Shown here piece after piece: positions 41,810 through 50,266 of a stretch of DNA of 64,000 bases. The stretch covers positions 1 to 64,000 of the forward strand of contig NZ_CAKZJO010000050.1 in assembly GCF_936943645.1 (NCBI RefSeq), read 5' to 3'. Each line of letters opens with the position of its first letter. Positions within the stretch are counted from its first letter, which is position 1. The notes beneath the pieces are model-generated. The model was given only the letters and a program-made list of their open reading frames with translations. It did no database searches and was not told the DNA's origin. This DNA is from an uncultured Bradyrhizobium sp. (GTDB lineage Bacteria > Pseudomonadota > Alphaproteobacteria > Rhizobiales > Xanthobacteraceae). The translations under genes were made by a program, and so were the position numbers.

Positions 41810-42985
41810 TCAATCCAGCGTGCGGCGGAAGCGCGTCACGGCGATGGTCATGGCGACCAGCATCAAGGCGACCAGGGCCAGCGTGTCGAAGCGCAGATTC
41901 TGCATGGTCGCGCCCTTCAGCATGATGGCGCGGACGATCCGCAAGTAATGGGTCAGCGGCAGGCATTCGCCGACATATTGCGCCCAGGCCGGCATGCCTG
42001 CGAACGGGAACATGAAGCCGGAGAGCAGAATGCTCGGCAGGAAGAACATCATCGACATCTGCATGGCCTGGAGCTGGTTCTGCACCACCGTCGAGATGGT
42101 GTAGCCGATCGACAGATTGGTGGTGATGAACAGCGTCGAGAGCAGCGCCAGCAGGAACAGATTGCCGAGCACGGGGACGCCGAACAGGCCGACGCCGATG
42201 CCGATGATGAGGAAGGCCTGGAGGAACCCGACCAGCACGTAAGGCACGATCTTTCCGAACATCACCTCGACCGGCTTGATCGGCATCGACAACAGGCTCT
42301 CCATGGTGCCGCGCTCGACCTCGCGCGTGACCGACAGCGCGGTGAAGATCAGCATGGTCATGGTGAGGATGGTGCCGACGAGACCCGGCACGATGTTGAG
42401 GCTGGAGGACGCCGCCGGATTGTAGCGGGCATGCGCGCGGATCTCGAACGGCATCTCAGGGGGATCGCCGATATAGAGATCGTGCTTGAGCGCGGTCTGC
42501 ACGATCGTGCCGAGCGAGCCCATCGCCGCGCTGGCCGCCACCGGATCGGTCGCATCGGCCGCCACCAGCAGGGCCGGCTTGTCGCCGCGCCGCACCGCCC
42601 GCTCGAATCCGCGCGGAATCTCGACGCCGAACAGGACCTTGCCGGATTTCAGGAGATTATCGAAATCGTCGACGTCGTGCACCTCATAGAGGAAGCGGAA
42701 ATAGGCGGTGTTCTCCAGCGCCTTCAGAATCGAGCGGGCGAGATCGGAGTCCTCCTGAAGCAGCACCGCGCTCGGCAGGTGATGCGGCGTGGTGTTGATG
42801 GCATAGCCGAACAGCATGAGCTGCATCACCGGCAGCATCACGATCATCGCAAACGACACGCGATCACGCTTGAGTTGAATGAACTCCTTGACCAGCATCG
42901 CATAGGAGCGCCGCAGGAAACCGAAGCGCTCGCGAATGGCGTGGACTGGGGCTGGGCCTTGAGCCGGGCGATCGACGGCACTCAT
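41810..42985 (-). CDS. ABC-2 type transporter permease (YbhS/YbhR-like)
   Basis: A 391-residue ABC exporter permease. One helix near the N-terminus (VSFAMIVMLPVMQLMLFGYAI) is followed by a large periplasmic domain and five C-terminal helices, with the conserved SVTREVERGTMESLLSMPIKPVEVMFGK segment. It starts inside the ATPase stop (ATGA overlap at 42982-42985), so the proteins are made in a 1:1 coupled way. Last gene of the TetR-HlyD-ATPase-permease operon; export of drugs, lipids or other hydrophobic compounds is likely, as for E. coli YbhGFSR. Confidence 0.93.
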   Translation of the reverse strand: MSAVDRPAQGPAPVHAIRERFGFLRRSYAMLVKEFIQLKRDRVSFAMIVMLPVMQLMLFGYAINTTPHHLPSAVLLQEDSDLARSILKALENTAYFRFLYEVHDVDDFDNLLKSGKVLFGVEIPRGFERAVRRGDKPALLVAADATDPVAASAAMGSLGTIVQTALKHDLYIGDPPEMPFEIRAHARYNPAASSSLNIVPGLVGTILTMTMLIFTALSVTREVERGTMESLLSMPIKPVEVMFGKIVPYVLVGFLQAFLIIGIGVGLFGVPVLGNLFLLALLSTLFITTNLSIGYTISTVVQNQLQAMQMSMMFFLPSILLSGFMFPFAGMPAWAQYVGECLPLTHYLRIVRAIMLKGATMQNLRFDTLALVALMLVAMTIAVTRFRRTLD

Positions 42986-43914
42986 TGGAAATTGTCCTTG
43001 GAGCGCCCCATCAGCTCGATGAACACGTCTTCCAGCGACGGCGACGATTGCTGCCAGTGCAGACCGCTTCTCTGCCGCCACGGCGCGATGCTGGCTTCGA
43101 GCGCCGCAACGTCGCGGCCGGACACGTGCAGCGAGGTGCCGAACGGCGCCACCATGTCGACCCCGGGCTTGCCGGAGAGCTCGGAAGTGAGGCCGTTGAG
43201 GTCCTCGCCCGTCACGGTGTAGGTTGTCAGCGCGGATTTCGCGATCACCTCCTCGACGGTGCCGTGCGCCAGTAGATGGCCGTAGGCGATATAGGCGATC
43301 TCGTGACAGCGCTCCGCTTCGTCCATGTAGTGGGTGGACACCAGCACGGTGAGGCCTTCGGCGGCCAGCGCGTGAATCTCGTTCCAGAAGTCGCGCCGCG
43401 CCTTGGGGTCGACACCGGCGGTGGGCTCGTCCAGCAGCAGCAATTGCGGATTGGGCAGCGTGCAGGCCCCGAGCGCCAGCCGCTGCTTCCAGCCGCCCGA
43501 GAGCTCGCCCGCGAGCTGCTCCTCGCGCCCGGAGAGCCCGAGGCGCTTGATCATGTCGCGGGCGGCGCCTTGCGCATCGGCCAGACCGTAGAGCCGCGCG
43601 ACGAATTCGAGGTTCTCGCGCACGGAGAGATCCTGGTACAGGCTGAAACGCTGGGTCATGTAACCGACCTGGCGCTTGATCTTCTCGGCATCTTTCAGGA
43701 TGTCGTAGCCGAGGCAGGTGCCCTCGCCGCTGTCAGGCGTGAGCAGCCCGCAGAGGATGCGGATGGTCGTGGTCTTGCCGGAGCCATTGGGCCCGAGGAA
43801 GCCGTAGATCGAACCGCGCCTCACCTGCATCGACAGATCATGCACGACTTCGCGGCCGCCGAACGATTTGCTCAGGCCCTTGACGTCGATCGCGATGCCG
43901 TTGCCAGCGCTCAT
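42982..43914 (-). CDS. ABC transporter ATP-binding protein (exporter, YbhF/DrrA-like)
   Basis: A 310-residue cytoplasmic ATPase with one nucleotide-binding domain. Walker A GPNGSGKT (41-48), signature LSGGW (138-142), Walker B LLLLDEP (158-164) and the D/H loops are intact. The C-terminal 80 residues resemble DrrA-type regulatory tails. E. coli YbhF has two such domains in tandem; here there is one, so a homodimer is expected. The ATG overlaps the HlyD stop by 4 bases and the stop overlaps the permease ATG by 4 bases. Confidence 0.95.
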   Translation of the reverse strand: MSAGNGIAIDVKGLSKSFGGREVVHDLSMQVRRGSIYGFLGPNGSGKTTTIRILCGLLTPDSGEGTCLGYDILKDAEKIKRQVGYMTQRFSLYQDLSVRENLEFVARLYGLADAQGAARDMIKRLGLSGREEQLAGELSGGWKQRLALGACTLPNPQLLLLDEPTAGVDPKARRDFWNEIHALAAEGLTVLVSTHYMDEAERCHEIAYIAYGHLLAHGTVEEVIAKSALTTYTVTGEDLNGLTSELSGKPGVDMVAPFGTSLHVSGRDVAALEASIAPWRQRSGLHWQQSSPSLEDVFIELMGRSKDNFQ

Positions 43915-44699
43915 CGCTTGTCCGCCACCGGGGTCTTCGGATTGAGGTAGACGTCGATCGGCTGGCCGACCCGCAGCGCGTCAGGGCGCGAAGGCCGCGC
44001 CTGGATCAGATAGACCAGCTTGTTGCGCTCATCGAGGCTGTAGATGACCGGCGGGGTATATTCGGCCGAGGTCGCGATGAAATAGATCTTCGCGGTGAGA
44101 TCGGCCGCACAATTGTCGCAGGAGATGCGCACGGTGTCGCCGGTCGCGAGCTTCGGCAGTGCGGTCTCCGGCACGAAGAAGCGCAGCTTCATGTTGCCGG
44201 GCGGCATGATCGACAGCACCGGTCGTTGCGCCGCCACCATCTCGCCCTCGCGGAAATAGATCTGCTGAATGGTGCCGGCAACGGGCGCAAAGCCCTTGCG
44301 CCGCGCCATCCGCGTTTCCGACGTCGCCACCCGCGCTTCCGCGACGCGCAAGGCGGACACCGCGGAATCGAGATTGGCCTGCGTGCCCGATCCGGTCTTG
44401 CTCAGCGAGGCCGCGCGATCATAGGTCTGCTGCGCATTCGCCAGCGTGGCCTTGTTCTGGTTGAGATCGGCAAGCTGAAGGTCGTCGTCGACGGAATAGA
44501 GCTGGTCGCCGACCTTGACGTCATCGCCCTCGCGCACGCCAAGCTTCGTCACCCGTCCCGCCTCATCGGGACTGACATAGATCATGTCGGCCTCGACCCA
44601 GCCCTGGAAGCCAGGATCGCGCTTCTCATTGCACCCGGCGAGGCCGGCTGCGAGGACGACGACCAATGCAAATGCAGCAAGTAAGCGTGACGACCTCAT
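43911..44699 (-). CDS. HlyD-family periplasmic adaptor lipoprotein (YbhG-like)
   Basis: A 262-residue membrane-fusion protein. A type II signal with lipobox LAGC (C23 lipidated) anchors it in the inner membrane. VEADMIYVSPDEAGRVTKLGVREGDDVKVGDQLYSVDD is the first half of the barrel-sandwich domain, the coiled-coil hairpin spans about 75-130, and the rest is the second lipoyl half and beta-barrel. It links the ABC exporter to an outer-membrane channel, not encoded here. The ATG overlaps the TetR stop by 4 bases (ATGA). Confidence 0.93.
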   Translation of the reverse strand: MRSSRLLAAFALVVVLAAGLAGCNEKRDPGFQGWVEADMIYVSPDEAGRVTKLGVREGDDVKVGDQLYSVDDDLQLADLNQNKATLANAQQTYDRAASLSKTGSGTQANLDSAVSALRVAEARVATSETRMARRKGFAPVAGTIQQIYFREGEMVAAQRPVLSIMPPGNMKLRFFVPETALPKLATGDTVRISCDNCAADLTAKIYFIATSAEYTPPVIYSLDERNKLVYLIQARPSRPDALRVGQPIDVYLNPKTPVADKR

Positions 44700-45382
44700 G
44701 TCGTCCTCCGTTCGCCAAAGATCAAATCGAGGTGGACGCGCAGCATGTCCTGCGCGTCGAGCGGCGCGTGCCGTGCAAACAGGCTCTGCCAAATCACCGC
44801 GATCATCGCGGGCGCGACCAGGATCTGCGGATAGCGCCCGAGATCCTTTTCGCGGATCTCGCCGCGGGCGATGCCGAGTTCGATCAGGGCGCGCATGGCG
44901 GCGATCCCGCGCGAGACGACCTCACGGTAATAGAAATCGGCGACGGCCGGAAAACGCGGCCCCTCCGCCACGATCAGCCGCACCAGATCGCCACGCCTGG
45001 TGCCGATGACCTCTTTCAGGAAGTTGCCGGCAAAGACCTCGATGAGGTCGCGGACCGAGCCGGTCGGCGGCGGCAGCGCGGTCAGCCGCTCCACCACCGG
45101 CACGATCACGATCCGCACCAACTCCTCGAACATCGATTCCTTGTCCTTGAAGTGCAGGTAGATCGTGCCCTTCGCCACGCCTGCGCGCTTGGCGATGTCG
45201 TCGAGGCGCGTGGCGGCAAAGCCGCGGGCGATGAACTCCTCCATCGCTGCCTCCACGATCGCCGCGCGCCGCTCCAGCGCGCGCGCCGCACGGTTCGACG
45301 CGGGCAATTGACCGCCGGCCGCGGGCGCATGCCCTCCACTCTCTGCAGACGGCTTGGCTGGTCTGGTCGACTTCTTCGTCAT
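44696..45382 (-). CDS. TetR family repressor of the ABC efflux operon
   Basis: A 228-residue TetR regulator. After a disordered Lys/Pro/Ala-rich start it has the helix-turn-helix RRAAIVEAAMEEFIARGFAATRLDDIAKRAGVAKGTIYLHFKDKESMFEEL. The C-terminal ligand domain is of the type seen in YbiH/CecR-like regulators, which also control ybhGFSR in enterobacteria. It is first in the operon, and a perfect palindrome lies just before its ATG, so autoregulation and control of the exporter are expected. Confidence 0.93.
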   Translation of the reverse strand: MTKKSTRPAKPSAESGGHAPAAGGQLPASNRAARALERRAAIVEAAMEEFIARGFAATRLDDIAKRAGVAKGTIYLHFKDKESMFEELVRIVIVPVVERLTALPPPTGSVRDLIEVFAGNFLKEVIGTRRGDLVRLIVAEGPRFPAVADFYYREVVSRGIAAMRALIELGIARGEIREKDLGRYPQILVAPAMIAVIWQSLFARHAPLDAQDMLRVHLDLIFGERRTT

Positions 45383-45392
45383 GTTGAATAAT

Positions 45393-45410
45393 TGACTGAC
45401 TAGTCAGTCA
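45393..45410. promoter_or_regulatory. Perfect 18-base palindromic operator for the TetR gene
   Basis: TGACTGACTAGTCAGTCA is a perfect palindrome, 10 bases upstream of the TetR ATG. It has the size and shape of a TetR-family operator and lies in the only AT-rich gap of the region, where the promoter must be. The divergent ArsR-type gene starts 72 bases away. Confidence 0.8.
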
Positions 45411-45440
45411 TAGTCAAGACGATTGTTCAGGTTTAATAAA

Positions 45441-45472
45441 TTAGTACTTGCTAATGAATTAGTATCTGCTAA
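45441..45472. promoter_or_regulatory. Tandem operator-like repeats before the ArsR gene
   Basis: TTAGTACTTGCTAA (45441-45454) and TTAGTATCTGCTAA (45459-45472) are near-identical imperfect palindromes (TTAG-N6-CTAA) with 18-base periodicity, ending 9 bases before the ArsR ATG. Two turns of spacing suggest cooperative binding of the ArsR-type dimer next to its own promoter. Confidence 0.65.
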
Positions 45473-45481
45473 TTAATCGAC

Positions 45482-45817
45482 ATGATCGAAGCTGCTCCAA
45501 ACCCCGTCAACACCGTCATGCGTGCCCTCGCCGACCCGACGCGGCGCGCCGTGTTCGAGCGCGTGTTCGAGAGCAAGGAGATCAGCGTCGCCGAGCTGAC
45601 GCGCGGCAGCGGCGTCACCCAGGGTGCGATCTCGCAACACCTGAAGTCCCTCAAACAGGCCGGCCTCGTCGCCGAGCGCGCCGAGGGCCGCAACGTCTAC
45701 TACCGCGCCGCGCCGCAAGGGCTCGAGCCCCTGGTCACCTGGATGGACCATTACGGCGTGTTCTGGCGCGAGCGCTTCCAGAATCTGCGTGACCTCTTGA
45801 AGGAGATCGATCCGTGA
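45482..45817 (+). CDS. ArsR/SmtB family winged-helix regulator
   Basis: A 111-residue winged-helix repressor: MRALADPTRRAVFERVFESKEISVAELTRGSGVTQGAISQHLKSLKQAGLVAERAEGRNVYY. The metal-binding cysteines of the ArsR/SmtB sensors (ELCVCDL) are absent, as in the SdpR-like subgroup that often sits beside an AHSA1 gene. It overlaps the following AHSA1 gene by 4 bases (GTGA). Self-regulation through the tandem TTAG-N6-CTAA elements upstream is likely. Confidence 0.92.
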   Translation: MIEAAPNPVNTVMRALADPTRRAVFERVFESKEISVAELTRGSGVTQGAISQHLKSLKQAGLVAERAEGRNVYYRAAPQGLEPLVTWMDHYGVFWRERFQNLRDLLKEIDP

Positions 45818-46278
45818 GTGCAGTTGCTTCCAAGGTCCAAACTCTGAACATCGTCATCGACGAGGTCTTCCCTCATGCCGTCGCGACGATCTGGAAGGCG
45901 CTGACCAGCGCCGAGCTGATCGCGCGCTGGCTGATGCCGCCGACCGGCTTCGAGGCCGTCGAGGGCAACGCCTTCACGTTCAAGACCAACCCGGCGGGCG
46001 TGTGGGACGGCACGATCCATTGCCGCGTTCTGGAGGTCGTGCCGAACCAGCGCTTCGCCTATGCCTGGAAGGGCGGCGACGAAAGCAACACCGGCTACGG
46101 CTCGGCGCTCGACACCGTCGTCACCTGGTCCCTTACCCCGGTCGAAGCAGGCACGCGCGTGCGCGTGGTGCATTCGGGCTTCGCGACGCCGAAGAACGAC
46201 ACGGCTTATCGCAACATGAGCAACGGCTGGGTCAAGGTGCTGCAGCGGCTCGATACCATCGCCGGCGAAGACAGCTGA
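45814..46278 (+). CDS. SRPBCC/AHSA1-type protein
   Basis: A 154-residue START-like protein of the AHSA1 (activator of Hsp90 ATPase homologue) group, starting with GTG. ALTSAELIARWLMPPTGFEAVEGNAFTFKT and WKGGDESNTGYGSALDTVVTWSLTPVEAGTRVRVVHSGF are typical. It probably binds a small hydrophobic ligand. Coupled to the ArsR gene by a 4-base overlap, the pair being a very common bacterial two-gene unit. Confidence 0.9.
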   Translation: MSAVASKVQTLNIVIDEVFPHAVATIWKALTSAELIARWLMPPTGFEAVEGNAFTFKTNPAGVWDGTIHCRVLEVVPNQRFAYAWKGGDESNTGYGSALDTVVTWSLTPVEAGTRVRVVHSGFATPKNDTAYRNMSNGWVKVLQRLDTIAGEDS

Positions 46279-46290
46279 GGACGCATCGCG

Positions 46291-46704
46291 ATGGACAAGC
46301 CCTATACCGGCGGCTGCGCCTGCGGCGCGATCCGCTATTCGATTCCGGGTGAGCCCCTGTTCAGCAATCATTGTCAGTGCCGCGACTGTCAGCGGGAGAG
46401 CGGCAGCGGCCACGGTTCCTACGCGACCTTCGCGCGGACCGGCATCACGGTCACCGGCGAGGCCCAGCACTGGGACATGGTCGGCGACAGCGGCAATGTG
46501 AAGACGCGCAGCTTCTGCCCGCAATGCGGCGTCGCGGTTTACATGACCTTCGCGGCCATGCCCGACATCTTCACGATCCGCGCCGCGAGTCTCGACGAAC
46601 CCGCGCGCTACAGGCCGCAGGCGGTGACCTACGTTGCGCGCGGACAAGGCTGGGATCATATCGATCCCAGCCTGCCGAAATTTACAGGTATGCCGCCGGC
46701 GTGA
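46291..46704 (+). CDS. GFA family (glutathione-dependent formaldehyde-activating-like) zinc protein
   Basis: A 137-residue zinc protein of the GFA/CENP-V family. The cysteine set is complete: C9, C11 (GGCACG), C28, C30, C33 (NHCQCRDCQ) and C76, C79 (SFCPQCGV). The Gfa founder was proposed to speed the formation of S-hydroxymethylglutathione; most homologues are untested. It follows the AHSA1 gene by 12 bases and may be in the same transcript. Confidence 0.92.
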   Translation: MDKPYTGGCACGAIRYSIPGEPLFSNHCQCRDCQRESGSGHGSYATFARTGITVTGEAQHWDMVGDSGNVKTRSFCPQCGVAVYMTFAAMPDIFTIRAASLDEPARYRPQAVTYVARGQGWDHIDPSLPKFTGMPPA

Positions 46705-46733
46705 AACTGAACGCGCTGAGGATAGTCGGCGGC

Positions 46734-48014
46734 TCAGATGCACGCGCGGATGTAGGGTCGATTGATCTCCCATAGCTCCTCGAGCAAGCCCCGCGCCGCC
46801 TCTTCGGAATGGACGACGGGATCGAGCAGCAACGCCTGCAGCGCAATCTCCTTGGATGCATGCATGGCTGCTTCCACCGCCATCTGCTGAACCTGAACTT
46901 GAACCGCCATCAGTTTGGCCACGCCGTCGGGCAGCGGCCCGAGGGAGACAGGGTGGATGCCGGCGGCATCTACCACGACCGGCACCTCGACCGCGGCATC
47001 GGCCGGCAGGTTCGGGATCACCTGTCGATTATGAACGACGGCGGATTCGACGAGTTGCTTGCGGTTGTGAACGATGGCGGCGATGATACTGGTCGCACGC
47101 TCCCCCGAGGGCACCGACCACCAGTCCGGCACATCGGTACGCCCGGCGAGCACGTCATCGATCAGCCGCGTCAGCTGGGCGCGTTCGCGCTCGTCCCAGT
47201 CGTAATTGTAGCCTCCCTCTCCGGCCTCCCAGCCGAACGAGAGATACTCACCAACATGACCATCGCCGCAGCCGAGCCAGTAGCCAAAGGCATGCAATAG
47301 CTTGCGCGTCAGGGGTGAGAAGGTGGGATCGAAATCCCGCTCCTTCTCGCGCAACAGCGGATAAAGGTCCTCGCCTGTCTCCCGATTCCGAATTTCGGTC
47401 AGGCACTGGAAATGATTGAGGCCTGCGCCCCACACATCCACCTGATCCTCCCGCATCCCGAGGATTCGGGCGACATTCCCGCGGGCAAGAAATATTCCGT
47501 GGCAGAGGCCGACGCTGCGAATCCTGCTGTAGCGCCCAAGCGCCAGGATGATGCGGCTTTCCGGATTGGAGAAGTTGATGAAGCTCGCGCGCGGGCAGCG
47601 GAGCTCCATCTCGCGCACGAAGTCGAAGACCACCGGCAAGGTGCGCAGCGTGAAGAACAAGCCGCCGGGTCCACCGTTCTCACCCAGCGTATGACGGATG
47701 CCAAACTTGCGTGGAATTTCGAAATCGAGCCGCCACAGCCGATTGCGATCGATCGCGGTGGAATGCACGACGAACTCGGCACCGTCGAGCGCCGCGCGCC
47801 AATCCGTCGTGGCCTCGATGGCATAACCGGCGCCGGATCTCTCGTTGAGCAGTTTCGCGAGCTGCCTCGACCGGTCGAGCCGGTCGAGGTTTCGCCCGAC
47901 CAGAACCAGCGTCGAACCGGCCAGATCGCGGGTCGAGAACAGGTCCCGAAACATGCTCATCCCGAAGGATGCGCTGCTCGCACCCAGAAAGACGATCTTC
48001 GTTGGCCGGGCCAC
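46734..48014 (-). CDS. Glycoside hydrolase family 4 (alpha-galactosidase/glucuronidase-like)
   Basis: A 426-residue NAD- and metal-dependent glycosidase. Rossmann start [13 protein letters not shown]; the NFSNPES segment; LCHG (C and H for the divalent metal) and [10 protein letters not shown]4 enzymes cleave by an oxidation-elimination route and accept both alpha and beta bonds. The substrate cannot be told from the sequence; the GLGENGG and DYD-like context differs from 6-phospho-glucosidases, so an unphosphorylated sugar is more likely. It stands 19 bases downstream of the alcohol dehydrogenase stop in the same direction. Confidence 0.9.
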   Translation of the reverse strand: MARPTKIVFLGASSASFGMSMFRDLFSTRDLAGSTLVLVGRNLDRLDRSRQLAKLLNERSGAGYAIEATTDWRAALDGAEFVVHSTAIDRNRLWRLDFEIPRKFGIRHTLGENGGPGGLFFTLRTLPVVFDFVREMELRCPRASFINFSNPESRIILALGRYSRIRSVGLCHGIFLARGNVARILGMREDQVDVWGAGLNHFQCLTEIRNRETGEDLYPLLREKERDFDPTFSPLTRKLLHAFGYWLGCGDGHVGEYLSFGWEAGEGGYNYDWDERERAQLTRLIDDVLAGRTDVPDWWSVPSGERATSIIAAIVHNRKQLVESAVVHNRQVIPNLPADAAVEVPVVVDAAGIHPVSLGPLPDGVAKLMAVQVQVQQMAVEAAMHASKEIALQALLLDPVVHSEEAARGLLEELWEINRPYIRACI

Positions 48015-48033
48015 GCTCTGCTCCTGACGGAGA

Positions 48034-49059
48034 CTAACCGAAATCGAGCACCATGCGGCCGTCGATCTTGCCGGCCTTCATCCGATCGAAGACATCGTTG
48101 ATTTGCGCGAGCGGCACCTTCGTCACCTCGGCCTTCACCTTGCCGTCCGTGGCGAATGCGACGGCTTCGTCGAGGTCGCGCCGCGTGCCGACGATCGAGC
48201 CGCGCACCGTGATGCGCTTGAGCACGACGTCGAAGATCGGCGTCGGGAATTCGCCCGGCGGCAGACCGACGAGACTGACGGTGCCCTTCCGGCGCACCAT
48301 CTTCAGCGCCTGGGCGAATGCCGGGGTCGAGACCGCCGTCACCAGCACGCCATGAGCGCCGCCGCCGGTTGCGGCCAGCACCTTGTCCACCGCATCGGCC
48401 GCAAGCGCGTTCACGGCGAGATCGGCGCCCGTCTCGCGGGCGAGTTCGAGCTTGTCCTCGGCGATGTCGACGGCCACGACCTTGAGCCCCATCGCCTTGG
48501 CGTATTGAACCGCGACGTGGCCGAGCCCGCCTACGCCTGAGATCACCACCCACTCGCCGGGCCTGGCCTCGGTCTCCTTCAAGCCCTTGTAGGTGGTGAC
48601 GCCGGCACACAGGATCGGCGCAATGGCGGCGAAATCGACGCTCGCCGGCAGTTTCGCAGCAAAGGCAGCCGAGGCGATGACGTATTCAGCGAAGCCGCCG
48701 TTCACGCTGTAGCCGGTGTTGTGCTGGTGCTCGCACAGCGTCTCCCAGCCGGTCTCGCAATATTCACAGGACATGCAGGCGTCATGCAGCCAGGCGACGC
48801 CGACGGCATCCCCCACTTTCAGATTCTTCACCCCGGGCCCGAGCGCCGCAACGATACCCGCGGCCTCATGGCCGGGAATGAAAGGCGGGACCGGCTTCAC
48901 CGGCCAGTCGCCGGAGGCTGCATGCAGATCGGTGTGACAGACACCGCAGGCCTTGACCTTGACCAGAACCTCGCCGGGACCGGGCTGCGGCACCGGCACG
49001 TCCTCGATCACCAAGGGCTTGCCGAATTGCTTGACGATTGCGGCTTTCATGGTCGGCAT
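48034..49059 (-). CDS. Zinc-dependent alcohol dehydrogenase (AdhP-like)
   Basis: A 341-residue medium-chain alcohol dehydrogenase. Catalytic zinc region [16 protein letters not shown] and GHEAAG; structural zinc cysteines in [15 protein letters not shown]; cofactor loop [17 protein letters not shown]. Family members oxidise short primary alcohols or reduce aldehydes with NAD(H). The start at 49059 follows GAGGAGC; earlier in-frame starts would run into the promoter. A FixK/FNR-type box 55 bases upstream suggests induction at low oxygen, consistent with a fermentative or redox-balancing role. Confidence 0.93.
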   Translation of the reverse strand: MPTMKAAIVKQFGKPLVIEDVPVPQPGPGEVLVKVKACGVCHTDLHAASGDWPVKPVPPFIPGHEAAGIVAALGPGVKNLKVGDAVGVAWLHDACMSCEYCETGWETLCEHQHNTGYSVNGGFAEYVIASAAFAAKLPASVDFAAIAPILCAGVTTYKGLKETEARPGEWVVISGVGGLGHVAVQYAKAMGLKVVAVDIAEDKLELARETGADLAVNALAADAVDKVLAATGGGAHGVLVTAVSTPAFAQALKMVRRKGTVSLVGLPPGEFPTPIFDVVLKRITVRGSIVGTRRDLDEAVAFATDGKVKAEVTKVPLAQINDVFDRMKAGKIDGRMVLDFG

Positions 49060-49114
49060 CAGTCTGCTCCTCTGCGTGTTGCGAGGCAGAATAGCGACGC
49101 CGCCCGGTGCTCCT

Positions 49115-49128
49115 TTGATAGGGGTCAA
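49115..49128. promoter_or_regulatory. Putative FixK2/FNR box
   Basis: TTGATAGGGGTCAA fits the FNR consensus TTGAT-N4-ATCAA at nine of ten positions and the FixK2 form TTGA-N6-TCAA exactly. Its centre lies 63 bases before the alcohol dehydrogenase ATG, a plausible -41 position for activation. Confidence 0.6.
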
Positions 49129-49194
49129 ACAGCACAAAGTTTGCGCAAGACCGGCCTCATCATGACACCACGATGACGCCGCGCGGAAGGCCCG

Positions 49195-49605
49195 TCAGCT
49201 ATGGAACTTGAGGCCGTCGATGACCTTGTCGATCACCTTGCGCTCGGCGCGCATGGCGATGCCGACGAGATTGAGATCCGCGCGCGCCACTGCCCTCACC
49301 GCCTCGCGATTGGCGGCATCATGCGTCGTGCTGAACATGTCCTCGGTATAGACCGCCGGCTTGACGTTGCGCGCGAGCGCGCGGTCCAGCGCACGCGACA
49401 ACGCAGGGCCGTCGGCGCCATAGATCAGGATCGGCTGGCCGATCAACGCATGATATGTCGTGCCCGAGGCGTCTTCATAGGCCTCGCCGACACATTCGGG
49501 AAAAGCCGCAGCGATGCCGCTGGAGAGGAAGGACGCGACGTTGAGCTTCTGCCAGGCCTGAAGATCGGCGCGGATCACGATGGCGATCTTGGTGTCGAAT
49601 TGCAT
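49195..49605 (-). CDS. DUF2000 family protein
   Basis: A 136-residue protein of the DUF2000 family: MQFDTKIAIVIRADLQAWQKLNVASFLSSGIA and QPILIYGADGPALSRALDRALARNV are typical, as is the C-terminal LVGIAMRAERKVIDKVIDGLKF. The fold is peptidyl-tRNA-hydrolase-like, but no activity is established. It stands between a family B repeat and the dehydrogenase promoter and is probably transcribed alone. Confidence 0.88.
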   Translation of the reverse strand: MQFDTKIAIVIRADLQAWQKLNVASFLSSGIAAAFPECVGEAYEDASGTTYHALIGQPILIYGADGPALSRALDRALARNVKPAVYTEDMFSTTHDAANREAVRAVARADLNLVGIAMRAERKVIDKVIDGLKFHS

Positions 49606-49618
49606 CTGTTCCTTCCAC

Positions 49619-49670
49619 TGTCATTCCTGAATTGCCGGGCTCGATGCTACGCATCGCCCCGGAATGACAG
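49619..49670. repeat. Palindromic intergenic repeat, family B copy 2
   Basis: TGTCATTCCTGAATTGCCGGGC is answered by GCCCCGGAATGACA, with the inner GATGC/GCATC arms around CTAC. A diverged copy of the element at 23785. Confidence 0.85.
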
Positions 49671-49695
49671 CAAGAAGAATCGGCGCAGGACGGAA

Positions 49696-50085
49696 TCAAC
49701 CCTTGGCGTCACAGGCCCAGGCGCGGATCACGCATTCCTTGCCGCCGTATTTGTAGCATTCGCGCGTGGCAGCGTTGAGCGAGGCGGAGATCTTCGGCTT
49801 GACCGCATAGCCATAGGCGCCGCAGGGATTGGCGAGATCGACCGACATCGCCGCGCAAGCGCGTTTCATCGTCACGGTGGTGCAATCACCCTTGCACTGC
49901 TTCTGCGCCGCGGCGCGGGCGTCGTGCTCGTGGCCGTAATCGAAGGCCTGGCCATAAGCGCCGCACTTGCCGACCGCGAACGCGCCGGCGGCATGGGCTT
50001 CAGTGATGTAGCGGGCACCGGCGACACAAACCGACAGCGCAAAGAAAAACATCGCGCAACGGCGCGCGACGACGTTCGAAGCCAT
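49696..50085 (-). CDS. DUF4189 family secreted protein
   Basis: A 129-residue protein: signal peptide to about residue 32 (ITEAHA), then a Cys-rich DUF4189 domain with six cysteines in GKCGAYGQAF, KQCKGDCTTVTMKRACAAM, NPCGAYGYAV, RECYKYGGKECVIRAWACD (eight in total in the mature part). Many disulfides are expected, so it should be periplasmic or extracellular. The function is unknown. It is divergent from the avidin gene. Confidence 0.85.
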   Translation of the reverse strand: MASNVVARRCAMFFFALSVCVAGARYITEAHAAGAFAVGKCGAYGQAFDYGHEHDARAAAQKQCKGDCTTVTMKRACAAMSVDLANPCGAYGYAVKPKISASLNAATRECYKYGGKECVIRAWACDAKG

Positions 50086-50189
50086 GGAAAAACCCCTCCC
50101 CCCAAGGCAGGTGGAGGAACTCTAAGCGGCGGTCGTTTCCAGATGGTGAACGGGCAGTTGAAAGGCGATGCCGGACTAGTGACGGCATC

Positions 50190-50210
50190 AATACACTTTA
50201 TGGTTGTATT
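50190..50210. promoter_or_regulatory. AT-rich promoter region with inverted repeat before the avidin gene
   Basis: AATACA (50190-50195) and TGTATT (50205-50210) form a 6-base inverted repeat with a 9-base spacer inside an AT-rich stretch that continues to CATAATTT (50219-50226). It is the obvious promoter region for the avidin gene; which bases form the -35 and -10 is not certain. Confidence 0.4.
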
Positions 50211-50266
50211 TTTTAATCGCATAATTTAAGGTCGTCAAGCTGCAAGCTCGGCCAAAGGAGGCAACC

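Noticed and set aside
40473..41966. A longer cyclase start upstream of 41780
   Set aside because: The additional 62 residues are an antisense-like His/Arg-rich reading of the ABC permease gene, and 41780 has a ribosome site.
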